A stretch of 64,000 bases of DNA, taken from positions 2,503,924-2,567,923 of the forward strand of contig JASSKH010000017.1 of assembly GCA_031763025.1 (NCBI GenBank), written 5' to 3'. This stretch comes from Macrocystis pyrifera. Its lineage: Eukaryota > Sar > Phaeophyceae > Laminariales > Laminariaceae. Shown here in pieces: positions 1-12,005 of the stretch. A program made the position numbers and the translations under genes. Under the pieces are notes generated by a model. The model did no database searches. It was not told the DNA's origin and saw only the letters and a list, made by a program, of their open reading frames with translations. How positions within the stretch are numbered: the first letter of the stretch is position 1; each line of letters opens with the position of its first letter.

Positions 1-325
1 CCCTCGCATCTCTACTACAATGGTCCGGGACGGAGCACGTCGGGTTTTCACCGACTAGGCAGACATTGCTTGCACCAACCTCGAAGCGCCGTGAGGTGCC
101 CGGCGAGTCGCACTAGGGGTGAGCTGCATCCTACTATTAATAAGAACCGCAAGGCGGACTTACATATGGATGACAGCTTCAATGAGTCAAATTTTAATTC
201 CCGGTGTGGCCACTTCCAGAGACAGCAATGGGTTTACTGTGTAATTGCGTCGTGTGTGCCTCACCATATACACGCTACGTTAGACGATCATCCCCCTTGT
301 GCAGAGTAAAGATTCTCCCCGCATA
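1..325 (-). repeat. Dispersed poly(C)-associated repeat, family A, copy 1 (window edge)
   Basis: This segment is the reverse complement of the repeat at 29460-29850. Shared stretches include the block reading GGGACGGAGCACGTCGGG, the block around GCGCCGTGAGGTG, the CATATGGATGACAGCTTCAATGAG stretch and the GTGGCCACTTCCAGAGACAG stretch. Similarity continues to about 325 (the CCCTTGTGCAGAGTAAAGATTCT region). The end that carries the homopolymer tract in other copies lies to the left, outside the window. It has no coding capacity. The family is described further at 29460-29850. Confidence 0.75.
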
Positions 326-482
326 AAAATGATCTAACTTGACCGCCAGTCATGGTAACCGCCAGAACAAAAAAAAAATAGCGGTGCCCTGGCAGTCTAG
401 CTCACGCAGTGAGAGGCGTGTTTTAAAGCGCCGTCGCCAACAGACGCCAACCTAACCTATATATACGCCAGGTATATAATAT

Positions 483-503
483 AGGGGGGGGGGGGGGGGG
501 GGG
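483..503. repeat. poly(dG) tract
   Basis: A run of about 20 G in gene-free DNA. Similar runs of G or C occur throughout the window, for example near 1826, 1886, 13231, 14275, 15541, 29830, 31395, 37558, 37642, 43613, 46299 and 47380. Run lengths in such tracts are unreliable in most assemblies. Confidence 0.9.
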
Positions 504-661
504 TATCTGACACCATCCACTACCTCGGTGCATGGACAAGAAGTGCACGAAATTCCGCATAAAAGCAAGGTACCAATCAGGGTGGAAGGGAAATTTCGCA
601 GACACCCGAAACCTAGCACGCGACACGACGGCAGCAACGCACTCGCGAGTATGCTTCACTT

Positions 662-1620
662 ATGTATACATTAAAACACGCTGTCATGTCATGGTTATTT
701 TCCGTACGTAACGATGCCCTCTTATACGCATTGCTCTTTACTTGCAGTCACCAGGATGTCGCCGCGGACCCTCCGTCGGGCACCGACACACAGGACGCCC
801 TGGAACGGATGGAAAAGGCGATGTATCTCAAGTCCGACCGGTACAAGAAGGAGGGAGAGGATACCTTGCTCGATGAAGAGTCGAAGGAACTTTTCGCGCC
901 GAGGTCGGCGGCGTCTTCGCCGGGCGAGGCGCTCCCGACGCCAGCGGCCTTAGCGGCAATGGACGCCGATCTTCGTGGGTGAGCCAGGAGCGGGTGAGCC
1001 GGGAACAGGTGATCAGGACGCGGGTGAGAGCGGGGGTGGAAAAGCCGGACGACGTGGAGGTCCCCGACGACGACTACATCTACACGTGGATCCTTATCGC
1101 ATGTGCGTGGGCACCGTGGGGCGGCAACACCCCGTCAGAGTGGAAGCATCTCATGTCGTCCAGCGGGCCCAAGAAACGCAAGAAGCCGGACGAAGACATT
1201 ACTCTCGACGAGGGAAACCCTGTTTCCAGCCCCTCGGCGATGGGCCGGGTGAATGCTAGTGGCGACCCCGCGAGTCGCCGCCAGCACAACGCGGCGGTAA
1301 AGAAGGAGCAAGAACGAGCCCAGAAAGAAGAGTCTGACAAACAGAACAAGGACGCCAGGAGGGAAGCGCTCAAGACTAGCAGGGAATCGGTCGAGACTAG
1401 GAAGGCAAGCGTGGCCGTCCTGGCGAAGGCGAGCGGCCATGTCGAGACCATCGGATTGAACCTTCAGCGGATGGTGGAGCAGGCGGACGCCAAGGCTGCG
1501 AAAGAAAGCACGGGCCGCAAGGATCGCGCGCGGCACTGGAGAAGAAGCTGATGCTGGGCATTGGCAGTCGCGCCCGACGTCAGGAACCAACTCGAGGCCC
1601 TGCTTGACATGGAGGGCTGA
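662..1620 (+). pseudogene. Frameshifted coiled-coil protein, possibly transposon-associated
   Basis: Three overlapping plus-strand frames read as pieces of one charged protein. Residues from 662-982 (acidic and lysine-rich, around MEKAMYLKSDRYKKEGED) run into 979-1551, which holds a short aromatic patch (DDDYIYTW) and a basic PKKRKK stretch that looks like a nuclear signal. A long Lys/Glu/Ala/Arg helix suited to a coiled coil follows. A third frame ends with VRNQLEALLDMEG and a stop at 1618-1620. At least two frame changes, near 980 and 1530-1570, are needed to join them. The family was not recognised. The piece lies about 1.5 kb beyond the 3' end of the PIF/Harbinger transposase and on the opposite strand, which is where these elements can carry an accessory DNA-binding ORF, but I see no clear Myb/SANT signature. 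Alternatives are an unrelated decayed host gene or an intron-containing gene. Confidence 0.4.
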
Positions 1621-3160
1621 CCGTTGCGAGACGACAACATACCGTACCTCGGGGTAGGGACACTGGTCGCGTGTGCCCTTGTGTCGCATTGTGTTAGCTA
1701 ACCCTAAGACCCTAAGCGACAGGATGGCGTCGTGTTATTTGGAATTCCAGTCGGCGAGCGGGCGATCGCAGGGAGGGGTGTGAACTCATGTACTCATGTT
1801 ATACATGGCCGTAGTGGCATTGGGTGGGGGGGGGGGGGGGGGGGGACTTGATATCACGCATGGCCGTAGTCGCATGACCATAGGGGGGGGGGGGGGGGGG
1901 GTACTCATTATCTGCATTATCTGGGGGGGGGAGTCCAAACAAAGGAACTGAGACAATACGCCCGGTGTCGCTTGTTTTTGCGTGGTTGCTTCTTTTTTTT
2001 TTCTACGCTTTTGTCGGCTGCTTCGTTTTGCTTCTTTTATTTCTAGCTCTTTTTATCAAACCCTTTTTGATCTGCACTCTTCTTGTCTTTCGTCTGGGTA
2101 CGTTTATGTCAGCCATCAGCTGGAACTAGGACTGATCGTACTCGGCGCGCGCCCTCAGCGTTTTTTGTCATCATTAGTATTTTGTGTTGTATCTTCCCTT
2201 TCCTTGTTGCCATTTTTTCTTAGGGTAGCCTCAGGCCTCTTTTTTTGTTCTAATTGTTGTTTTTGTTGTATATTTTTTGTTTGGGTGCACGCATGATACA
2301 ATGGATGTGTTCTCGACTGATCGTACGGGGAAATAGGAACGTCGTCCCCTCGGGACTCGGCCTACGCTCTGCCTACAAGTTTGTTTTTGTTCCATCTGTT
2401 TGTCTATGTCGTTTTTGTTGGTTTTTTGCCTTTCTTTGTTGCCTTCTTCGCGCTTCTTTACGTTTGGTTCTTAGTTTGTTTTTGTTTGGGGGGGGGGGGG
2501 TGTACGCATGATACCGTGCATGTATTTCTCGTGGTATGTCGTTGCTCGTCACTGGGGTTTCGAAAGAATCTGGTAGGAACCCAAAAATATTTCTTGGAAG
2601 GCTGGGAGGCCTGACAAACTCGACGAAAACAAACACGAAGGCAGCATGATCAGCATCTTGAACAATCCACTTGATGCGCACCAAGGGAGGACCAAATGGT
2701 CCTTCGCTGTCACGTATGCAAGGACACAAACCGTTATTTTTTTTTTTCCCCCCAGGAAACGTTAGTCGTTTAAACAATGTAAATCTGGGAACACGAAATA
2801 GCAACTACAATGGACGAACGATTGAAGGCGTGAACGCAGGGGAGGGACCAAAGAAGACCGCCCTTCACACGTAATCCATCTGAACCACGGAACAACTGCC
2901 AAGATAAAGCTGCGTACTGGCGCAGCCTAGTGGAGAGCTATACGGCGAGAAGAAGTAGGTTCCTGGTATGCAATACACGTATACTCGCCGAGAGCACCAG
3001 TATATTACACAGTACAGAGAAACTCGTCATATTGCGCCCCCCCCCACACCACCCAAACCAAAGGAAAATATAACACGAACAAACAGGCAAGTGTCGTACA
3101 GGGGCAAGAGAGACGGGGGCGCTACGTACGATATATGAGTACTTGTCTCCCGCAACCAAC
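1621..3160. other. Gene-free, T-rich low-complexity DNA
   Basis: No convincing coding sequence. The stretch holds two poly(G) tracts near 1826-1846 and 1886-1902, with remnants of the family A tail (ATGGCCGTAGTCGCATGACCATAG-like sequence) around 1805-1885. A T-rich region follows at 1975-2500, whose apparent ORFs are rich in Phe, Leu and Cys and reflect only base composition. Confidence 0.6.
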
Positions 3161-6100
3161 TTAGACCCGTACTTTTAACCACTTCTGATAAAATAAGTGC
3201 CCAACAACATCGGTCGAAGGCGGGCGCGCATCACCAGCCGGGGGCGGGGGGTGGCTGGCTCGCGTCTTTGCCGCGCGGTAACGCCAGGATGGCTTCGCCG
3301 CAACACCATATAGGACAAATATAATGCTTGGTATTATGGCCGCTGATTTCACAGTATGTTGTAGTACTGACTGCGCTAGACAAGACCCAGCTCTGAAAAA
3401 AAATAGGACACCCCAAATCCAAACCGGCCTCTGCTTTACAAAGATTGCAGCTATGTCTTCCCTGCGTGTCGTAACTATCAATAACGCCAGAAGGACAGCG
3501 CGGCAACAGAAGGCACCTTGCGAGTGGTCTGCCCGCTTGAACCACAACAGCTGCTTGTGGTCGTCGCAGTACTTGAAATGAGTTACCAGCCTCGCACGCG
3601 CCGCTTCAAATCCGCGGGCAGGGGGTTCACACTTGCCCGCGATGATGCTGCCAGCCTCTGGATCGTCCTCCGACGCTCCGGCCGACCCCACCCAGTCCGA
3701 TACCGCCTCCATCTTGTCCAGACCGTTCATCATCTTGTGTAACATGTTGTGAAGGATGCACGCCGTGAACCACGCGTTTGTCGATTTTTTCTCGTGAGCC
3801 GAAAAGGACGCCGCATTTGAAGAGCCTCCATCGTCCTTTCAACCTGCCGAAACAGCACTCGATGTCTTTGCGTACACTCTCCACCCGCCTGCTCCAGTTA
3901 TGCTCCGCGATGGTTTTGTGTGTTATCATCGGCGGAATGAGAAGCGGGATCTGGTGTACAGCGAAGCAGAGCAGCGAGGGTGGGAACGATGGAAACGTGG
4001 GGTATGGGAGGGACGCGAAAATGAGTCCCGGGGCGGAAACCAGCCGAGGTGCATGGCGCGAACAAACGATAGTTGCATACATCGCACCCTCCTGAAAACA
4101 ATGAAAACACGCACGTGAGATACGTGCATATATGCTGCGAAAAAAATGCAACAGTCGTAGTGCCGTGGTGGAAGCAATTGTGTTCACGTTATTTGGTGCG
4201 TTATAACGGCAAACAACACCAAAATACATCGACGTCGGCGGATGCCATTCCTGGCGGGCGTGGGAGGGGGGGGCGGGGGCGGGGGGAGGGGATACTCGCG
4301 TCATGCATGGCCGTTGTCATATAACCATAGACCCTCGCATCGTGCAATGCCGGGACGGAGCACGTCGGGTGGGTGATAAAACAGCACAAGCCCTTCCACG
4401 GAGCGGAAAAGTACGCACGGCGCCGCACCGTTTGATCACGAAAAACTCGAAACCACACCGCATCGGAGTATGCTCAGAAAACTCGTACCGCACCGCACGA
4501 GGAAAATACGCACCGCATCGTACTGCCGTACTGCACGATTTTCAAGCTACGAAAAGCGTTCCACACTGCACCGTATCGTATGGTTCACAACGGATAGAAA
4601 CGTCAATCGTCCCGCCGTGCGACGTTAGAACGTTCAAAGCCTTTAAAAAAAAAGAGCCGATGACGCGAAATAAAGCAGTTGGATCTTGCGAGTTTTTTGT
4701 CGGTGGCCTGCATGAACCGACAGCTAAACAGAAGTCCCACTCCTATTCAACAGGCGTTACGGTGAAACATCACGACGGCCACGGCTGTTATAAAAACAAC
4801 ACCACAGCCGAAAGCACGGAGGCTCTGAAGGGTACGTAGGGTATCGTCGGGACAGCGCGGTGCCGATGCAGGCTCTGTACACACTTTGTGTCGTAGGGAA
4901 TATATTATATGTACACAGCGCACTGCCAAAACAAGGGCAATCTGCCTTCATTGTGGCGACTTCCTTTCTTTGCCAGGTATGTATAGGTGCTCAACTCGTT
5001 TGGGAGTACCTGGAGGATGACGAATAATTAAGTTCAGAGAGACACCCAAAAGAAAGAGGGCACCAAAAGAAACACACAAAAATTAGCTACGACGAGTACC
5101 TGGAGGGATTTGGCGGGTTTGGGAATTTAGCGGGGGGTGTCGGCAGGTTGCGTGGGTTGGAACACATGTAAAAGGCCCCAGCTGACATCAGTGAACTCCG
5201 TGTGCAATTACTGTAGGAACGCGACTTACTTTCGGATACCCCCCATCGACGATAAGCCAGGCGCCAGTGTAGTCCGTTTCAGATCCATCCGCGTTGCGCA
5301 GCTTGTACGGAAAACTTTTCCAAGGCTCCTCGTCTTGGATTCGCCAGATAGACTCGTCGCGCGCAATGACAGTCTTATCATTCTCGGCCCCGGGGTATGA
5401 CTTCGTAGCGGCGATTATGCGGCCAGAGTGGTCACAAGTAGCCTCGACTACGACTGACGTATACCCCTCTTTTGCCTTGGTGGATGCTCCGTTCCGAGAA
5501 CGGTGTCGCCTCCCACTTGAAGTGGGTGCAGTCCACGGAGCCTATGGCACCGGGATAACCACACTTGCGATATATTTCCTCGACTCTCTTGAGCTCCTCA
5601 CCCTCGGGAAGGTATACCCACGTATCCCACAGCGCCTGCGAGAACTTCTCGCACAAGTGGTGGAAGGATGCTTCCGCAGTCTGCCGGCTCATCCGAGTAA
5701 AACCATGGATGTCCTTGAAGCAGTTTCCTCCCCCCAAGACTTTCAGCACTGACAGCACCTGCACCCGCATATCGGAACAATGAGATAGAATTGGTGTGAT
5801 ACGTGCACCAGCGACGCACGAATCGTCAAAGCTAAATAACATACGCATGCGTATGTGTGCCAAATTGACTATTTTTGCACATCGGCTTTTTTTCTTCTCA
5901 TCCGGCCGGGGCTATTTGCTCGTGCTCTCGGCCGCGGGGCACGTCGTGCGCGCTCTGGGGGATTAAAGGCACGAAAACTACTACCATGGTAAGTAGTTAC
6001 AACGGCGAGCTGTTTCCGCCGAGCCAGAGCCTGCCAGGACAACCCAAACCCCACATTTGCGATTTGGATATTTTTGCTCTGCTGCTGTGTCACGCTGTCC

Positions 6101-7707
6101 TTCCAGCTCCCAGGATTTGTACATTGAGGCAGGCTCCGTACAACAGCAGTCGACAATCAAGCACTTCCCTTTTTGACGGTGGCGAACCACGCTTTTTGCG
6201 TATATGCGTGTGTATGCCATGATCCCTGTTTTTCTAGGAAATCGGAACGAACGCATACCGGTATCGTAGTCTCAAAGAGCGAAGGCAGGACGATTGAACA
6301 TACCGCCTCCGAATTCCACAGCAACCCGCAGCCACGGGATACACTCCTCCTACAACGACAGCAGCGGTACAACGCCAGTACAATGGCGGTGCATTTGCAT
6401 GCGGCAGCGTCAACAGCAGTAGTCCAACAACAGCGGTAGCCCAGCACAAGCGCGTCACGCTCTCGTCTTTGTGACAGCCACGGTGCTTACGTCTTTGTGT
6501 GCGCAGTGACCAGAGCGTGGTGCTCGTGGAGGTGTAATATTGTATTCTGCTGTACAAGGTGTGTGCACGTACGAGTACCAGTACGTAATTTTGTGTATAT
6601 GCATGTACTGGTAGAGGTTAAACGTGTACTCGGCACAAACCGGTCGGACAGGTTACAGTTAGAGTAGTAGCGTCATATATATGTTGTATTCAAGCACACG
6701 GGGGACGTGCCGTGCACACCAGTACTCACTAGTGCACGTCAACACGCCTCGCTGCCTGCTGTAGTCACCCTTCTACATCAGTCTAAGAACAATAACAAAC
6801 TTTCATTCCAAGGCAAGTGTCCCCAAATACGAGGATGCAACGCATGGCCGACGAGATGGCGTACAGCTGTGCGGCCGCAGCAGCTGCTGTACGCGCGTCG
6901 TCTGTCCTTCATCAACTGCTTGTGCATACGTGCCCCACAGAGCTGGCAGCTACCTTGTGCAGCGCACCCAAAATAGTCAGTACTGCCCGTTGCCCGTACT
7001 TGCTGCGCTGTTGCACTCAGGGTTGATGCGTCGGCTCTTCTACAGCAGTACTCTAATACCGATACGAGTGGAAAAAAGCAGGAAAAAAGAACTCTACAAT
7101 CGGAAGACGAAAAATAACAGCCGAGCGCAGTACGTACGAGTACCGAGAGCCACGTGAGCACTTAGCTTCCAAGGCATCAATGTAGGACATCGTCAGAAAC
7201 GTTAAAGGCATGACGATACAACCAGCCTACCAGGATCACATACCCGCTAGTCTACACGCACCCCGTACCTTCAGTTTCAAGGGGGACGCACTCCCGGCCC
7301 GCTACGTCGTGAGTATCACATGTGAAGACCGATTTGCCCGTCTCCACCAAGGACACGAAGACCTCGTACGGTACACGGAAGTGCTCCACGAATCTCACAG
7401 CGTCTCGGCAGTCTGGATCAATCCCACCAGCAGCAGCAGCAAGCTCCCCTAGCGCCGTCAGCCACCGTCCCCACTCCGACTCCATGTACTCTGGTCGCGG
7501 GTACGACCGCCGTGTTTCCTTGGGTTTCTCGGCGTCTTCTTCCTCGCCCCAAAAGTCTCCCATCGCATCCAAATCACCGCCCCCGCCCAGCCCATCGTCG
7601 TCATCGTCGTCCAACAAGAAACTATGAGTCATACTCTGCAAATGGGTGACGGCGGCAGCAGCAGCTGCCATCACGGCCGCCGTCCGTTGAGCATCATCGT
7701 CCGACAT
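3161..7707 (-). pseudogene. PIF/Harbinger-type DDE transposase, three exons, frameshifted
   Basis: This is a cut-and-paste DNA transposase of the PIF/Harbinger (HARBI1-like) family. Exon 1 (7707-7269) has an Ala- and Asp-rich leader and the N-terminal helical motif FRVPYEVF. Exon 2 (5758-5230) has VLSVLKVLGGGN, the first catalytic Asp in GSVDCTHF, the second in PGAENDKTV, and ends in GGYPK. Exon 3 (from 3950) carries PPMITHK and the catalytic Glu in DIECCFGRLKGRW, followed by ILHNMLHKMM. Splice signals are GTACGG and GTAAGT donors and CAG acceptors, all phase 0. Exons 1 and 2 each have one surplus base: in the G5 run 7281-7285 and the T4 run 5470-5473. A third surplus base in exon 3 lies at the T3 run 3777-3779. 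All three catalytic acids are present. The reading frame runs to a stop at 3161, but family similarity fades near 3540. It is either a decayed copy or a sound gene with assembly indels. Element ends were not identified. Confidence 0.85.
4265..4372 (-). repeat. Dispersed repeat family A, partial copy
   Basis: A G-rich run at 4265-4290 is followed by CATGCATGGCCG, CCATAGACCCTCGCATCG and GGGACGGAGCACGTCGGGT, the tail-proximal part of family A in the same orientation as copy 1. Downstream, 4380-4640 is a patchwork of CACCGCAC-like short repeats with no coding signal. Confidence 0.65.
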
Positions 7708-7993
7708 AGTGTGCGATGGGCTGGCGATGGCTGTCGGTGTGTGTGATGCGGCCTAACCTCAAGGTGACGCCGCACAAAGATCGGCCTGAGTCTTCCTCAA
7801 GCCGATCTTGGCCCAACATCGGCCCCAGATTTGCTTTTTTCGGGATTTTCCCAAAGTTGGGAACTTTTTTTTTTTCTGAACGTGCCCATACATAGGAAGC
7901 GTGTTCTAATTTTTTTTGGCGGGGATCTTTGGAATTCAAACTTTTTATTGATACTTCGGGTTGCCATTGGCATAGGTCTAAGTGTGTTATCTG

Positions 7994-8380
7994 TAACATA
8001 ATGTTATGTGTTAGTAGTGCTGGTGAACATGGTAAAGTTATGTTAGGGTGTTATGTATAACACTCCTCCTAAGGGTAACATTGTGTTACCTCTAGCGCAG
8101 CGTCGACATAACATTATGTTATCGTGTTAGTAAATATGCGAATATCGATCTGGACATGTTAGAGTAATAACGTACAGTACGTGTTTGGTAAAGCCTAACA
8201 CTGTGTCACGGTGTTAGTTCAAGGACTGATCACGGCATAACATAATGTTACTGCTGTACCAGAGCTGGACGAGACCGAGCAGCAACGTAACGTTAAGGCT
8301 CGTGCACGTTCGTGGGTTTCCAGTTAACACTGTGTTACCGCGGGTACCGTGATCGCTCCTCTGGTGCTAACACTATGTTA
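7994..8380. repeat. Array of seven 13-bp palindromes, consensus TAACAYWRTGTTA
   Basis: Seven copies of a near-palindrome with arms TAACA/TGTTA start at 7994, 8076, 8109, 8196, 8238, 8325 and 8368; the copy at 8196 has one arm mismatch. Spacings are 82, 33, 87, 42, 87 and 43, so the sites fall in pairs with a period of about 115-130 bp. Extra half-sites (GTGTTA, TAACG) lie between them and on to 8450. The array starts about 290 bp upstream of the transposase exon 1 start at 7707. Dense short inverted sites near a DDE transposase suit subterminal transposase-binding sites or operator-like sites, but the function is inferred. Confidence 0.7.
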
Positions 8381-8507
8381 GTACGTTACCACGTTCCTGT
8401 GTTAGGCCCCATAACGTAGATAAGTGTTATCCGAGTGTTACGTTATCCGAGGTGTGCAATTTTTACGAATTTGGACTTGATTTTTTAACACAAGTTCATG
8501 CACTCAC

Positions 8508-10182
8508 AGGCCGTTTCCTATGCGGTTCGATTTTTGAGCTTCAGATTCTGAGCCGATCGCATTTTCAAAATTGTGAACTTGGCAAATCGAAACGGTCTTG
8601 CTGAACAATTAGATTTATTGTGCGTGCAGAGATTCTATTACGGGGGTCCATAGTTAATGGGACCAAATTTTGTTAGTAAAAATCGGTAAATATATAGTTT
8701 TTTATGTATACCATAGGTCCTATTAACTATGGACCCCCGTAATAGCAAACGCCGAGACCAAATGCTGTTGTTGTGGTTTGGCGCCGCGAAGAGACGCGCT
8801 GGGTGCGCTGCCCTGCGCGTAGGACCCAAGCGTCCGAGCCAAGGCCGACTGCCTCTGGTCTGGCGGCGAAGAGACGTGCCGCGTGCGCTAGAGTCAACCT
8901 GTCTTGGTATTTTGTGTTTCTTAATGTGACTGGCTGCTGCTGCTGCTGATGCTGTACAGCAGTGTAGTCTACGAGTACGTATCCACGGAGAAGTACGCAC
9001 GGAGTGCGCTTCTCTTGGTCTCTAAGCCCGGGCCCGCGCCAGCCGACTGTAGGCTGGCCATGGAGGGACGCGCCGCCCGTCACCCGCCGACCGCGCGTCG
9101 GGCGCGAAGCAACGTCGCTATACAGCTGTGTCACCATCCAACTCGTCGATCGTTCTGCTGCTGTTTGCTGTCGTGGATAACATTTTGAATTTGGAGTGCA
9201 TTCCATTTTTCGATTAGAGAATCTGATGACCCAAGTCGTCGGATTTTGGCTGACCCAAGTCGTCGGATTTTGGCCCAAAATCTGACGACTTGGGTCATCG
9301 AATTCTCAAATCGAAAAATTCCAGTCGGATTTTACATATTTGGACTGCATAAGGCCGTTTCCTATGCGCTTCGATTTTTGAGCTTCAGATGTTGACCCGA
9401 TGGCATTTTCAGATATGAACTTGCCAAATCGAAAGAGTCTTCCTATGCGGAAAAATCAGATTTATTGTGCGTGTATAGATTCGAGCAAACGCCGAGACCA
9501 ACTGCTGTTATTGTGGTTTGGCGCTGGGAAGAGGCGCGCTGGGTGCGCTGCCCTGCGCATAGGACCCAAGCGTCCGAGCCCACGCTGACTGCCTATGGTC
9601 TGGCGGCGAAGAGACGTGGCGAGTGCGCTAGAGTCAACCTGTCTTGGTGTTTTGTGTTTCATTTTGTGACTTGACTGCTGCTGCTGTACAGCAGTGTAGT
9701 CTACGAGTACGTATCCATGTAGAGGCGCGTGCCGAGTGCGCTTCTCTTGGTCTCTAGGCCCGAGCCCGCGCCAGCCGACTCTAGTCTGGCCACGGAGGGA
9801 CGCGCCGTCCGCGCGTCGGGCGCGAAGCAACGTCGCTATACAGCTGTATCACCATCCAACTCATCGATCGTTCTGCTGCTGTTTGCTGTCGTGGATAACA
9901 TCTTGAGTTTAGAGAGCATGCCATTTTTCGATTTGAAAATCTGGCCCAAAACCCGACGACTTGGGTCATCAGATTCTCAAATCGAAAATTTTCCGGTCGG
10001 ATTTAGCATATTTGGACTGCATAAGCAGGGTCATTCATTTTTTCATTTTTTAGATCGAAAACTACAAATCTGAAGCTCGAAATCGAACCGCATAGGAAAC
10101 GGCCTAATAAGCAGGGTCATTCATTTTTGGGATCGAAAAATACAAATCTGAAGCTCGAAATCGAACCGCATAGGAAACAGCC
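8508..10182. mobile_element. Nested non-autonomous inverted-repeat element with internal duplication, family D
   Basis: A terminal motif of about 38 bp beginning AGGCCGTTTCCTATGCG and running into TTCGATTTTTGAGCTTCAGAT occurs direct at 8508-8546 and 9352-9390, and inverted at 10067-10105 and 10144-10182. Between them a block of about 740 bp is present twice (roughly 8500-9350 and 9352-10020). Shared stretches include AACGCCGAGACCAA, GGACCCAAGCGTCCGAGCC and GTCTACGAGTACGTATCCA. The start, ACAGGCCGTTTC, resembles hAT-type ends, but no target duplication was established. No transposase is encoded. A family B MITE interrupts the first duplicate only. Confidence 0.6.
8638..8742. mobile_element. 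MITE family B, copy 1 (105 bp, TA target duplication)
   Basis: This is a near-complete hairpin. Its ends are TTACGGGGGTCCATAGTTAA and the inverse, and TA flanks both sides (8636-8637 and 8743-8744). TA duplications and hairpin form fit a Tc1/mariner-type (Stowaway-like) MITE. Other copies lie at 18340, 22709, 23231, 25831, 39953 and 53335. It encodes nothing. Confidence 0.9.
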
Positions 10183-10984
10183 TCACCGACGCATTGAGTG
10201 TCGGCCCGCTATTGTTTTTTTTTTCATTTTCCGCGAAATTATACCTCTCCAATAACCCAACTAATAGAAAGGCGATCAAAATTGGTAAAAAAACTTAAAA
10301 ACTGATAACCTGGTAGGGCGGTAGGTCCGACACTCCATGCCTTTGAAACTTCAGCGCAAAATGTAAAAAATTGAGCGGGGCATCGCAGAAACGCCTTTTT
10401 TTTTCCTAATTACTTTATTTATATACTGAAGCGAGTTTTGGTAACATCTCGTGATGGGTGGCGAATCGGGCAACAAGACTTGCAACGATCTCCTTACGCC
10501 CTCAGCACTTTCTCTACCAATTTTCGTCTTGATCGAAAACATTTTTTTAATACGAATTTTGTGCAAGGTAAGTGGTGTTGTTGAGTTGTTCCGGACATCT
10601 GGGCGAACACCGAGCCCGAAAAAAAAAAAATGTTAGAATTTGTCAGGTACTGCTTTTTTTTGCACAAGCAGCAGGGGTGTGTCAGGGTTAGTGATGCCAA
10701 CTTTTGTAGCCTAATTTGCAGCGGTTCAGGAGATACGACTTGAGGAAGCTCTTCTCCGTTTTATGGCTGGCCCAGCTCGTACGCGCAGCTTTTGAAGAAG
10801 GGTTTGACGGCAAACAGGCCAACACGCACAACAACGCTGCGGGGTAGGTGTTTGTATGGAGAGAAAGCGTTCGAGTGTATGATGCGTACGAGTACAACAG
10901 AAGCACAAGCGGTGTAGAGCAGAGCGAACACTAGCGTCGCCCACAGGGCGGCTACCGCGAGCATTATCTTCGGTCACCACTCTA

Positions 10985-12005
10985 ACGATCTCAAGCTCCG
11001 ATGAACGCAAACTCTGACTAGCTCAAGCTCTTGTGAGCGCAAGCTTCGATGAGCGCAAGCTCTGATGAACACAAGCTCGGACGAGAGCAGACTCTGATGA
11101 GCGCAAGCTCTATTGAGCGCAAGTTCTAATTAGCCAAGCTCTGATCAGCGCAAGCTCTGACGGATGAAGTCCTCATGAGTGCAAGCTCTGACCAGCGTAA
11201 GCTCTGATGAACGCAAGCTTTGACGAGTGCAGGCTCTGACGAACGAAAGCTCTATCGATCGCAAGCTCATGATGAACGCAAGGCCCGAAGAGCGCAGGCT
11301 CTGATGGGTGCAAGCTCTGCTGAACGCAAGCTTGGATGAACGGGATCTTTAATGAGCGCAAGCTGATCAACGCAAGCTCTGATCAACGCAAGCTCGGATG
11401 AGTGTACACTCTGACCAACGCGCAAGCTGTGACGAGCGCAAGCTTCGATTAACGTAGCCTCTGATGAGCGGAAGCTCCGATGAGCGGAAGGTCTGGTGAG
11501 CGGTAAGCCCTAATAAGCGCAAGCTCTTGAACAACCCAAGCTCTGATGGAGTGCAGACTTTGACAAACTAAACCTCCGATGAGCCCAAGCTCTGATCAAC
11601 ACACAATTCAATGAGCGCAAGCTCTGATGAACGGAAGCTCTCGCAATCGCAAGCTCTGATGGAGTGCAGACTCTGACAAAACGAAAGCTCTCATGACTGC
11701 AGGCTCTAACGAACGCAAGTTCTGAAGAGCTCAAGCTACGATCAACACAACCCCTGTTGGGCGCAAGCTCTGATAAACGCAAGCTTCAGGCTTCGATGAG
11801 CTCCAGCTCCGACGAGCGCAAGTTCTTATGAGCTCTAGCTCTGATGATGATGGGCCGAAGCTTCGATGAACCCAAGCTTCGGACTTGCGCAAGCTCTGAC
11901 AAGCGCAAGCTCTGATGGTGCTCAACCCCTGATGAGCGCAAGCTCTGGTGAACGCAAGCGCTGGTGAACAGAAGGAAGCTCCGATGAACGCAAACTCTGA
12001 TGAGC
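10985..12005. repeat. Minisatellite, about 20-bp unit, roughly fifty copies
   Basis: A tandem array of degenerate copies of GAGCGCAAGCTCTGATGA with variants (GAACGCAAGCTCTGAC and others) fills about 1 kb. The minus-strand ORFs across it (repeating SELAFIRA-like peptides) are products of the repeat. The unit contains AGCTCAAGCT-like self-complementary cores. Confidence 0.9.

Noticed and set aside
10985-12005. CRISPR-like array
   Set aside because: The repeats are contiguous and degenerate with no unique spacers, and the genome is eukaryotic.
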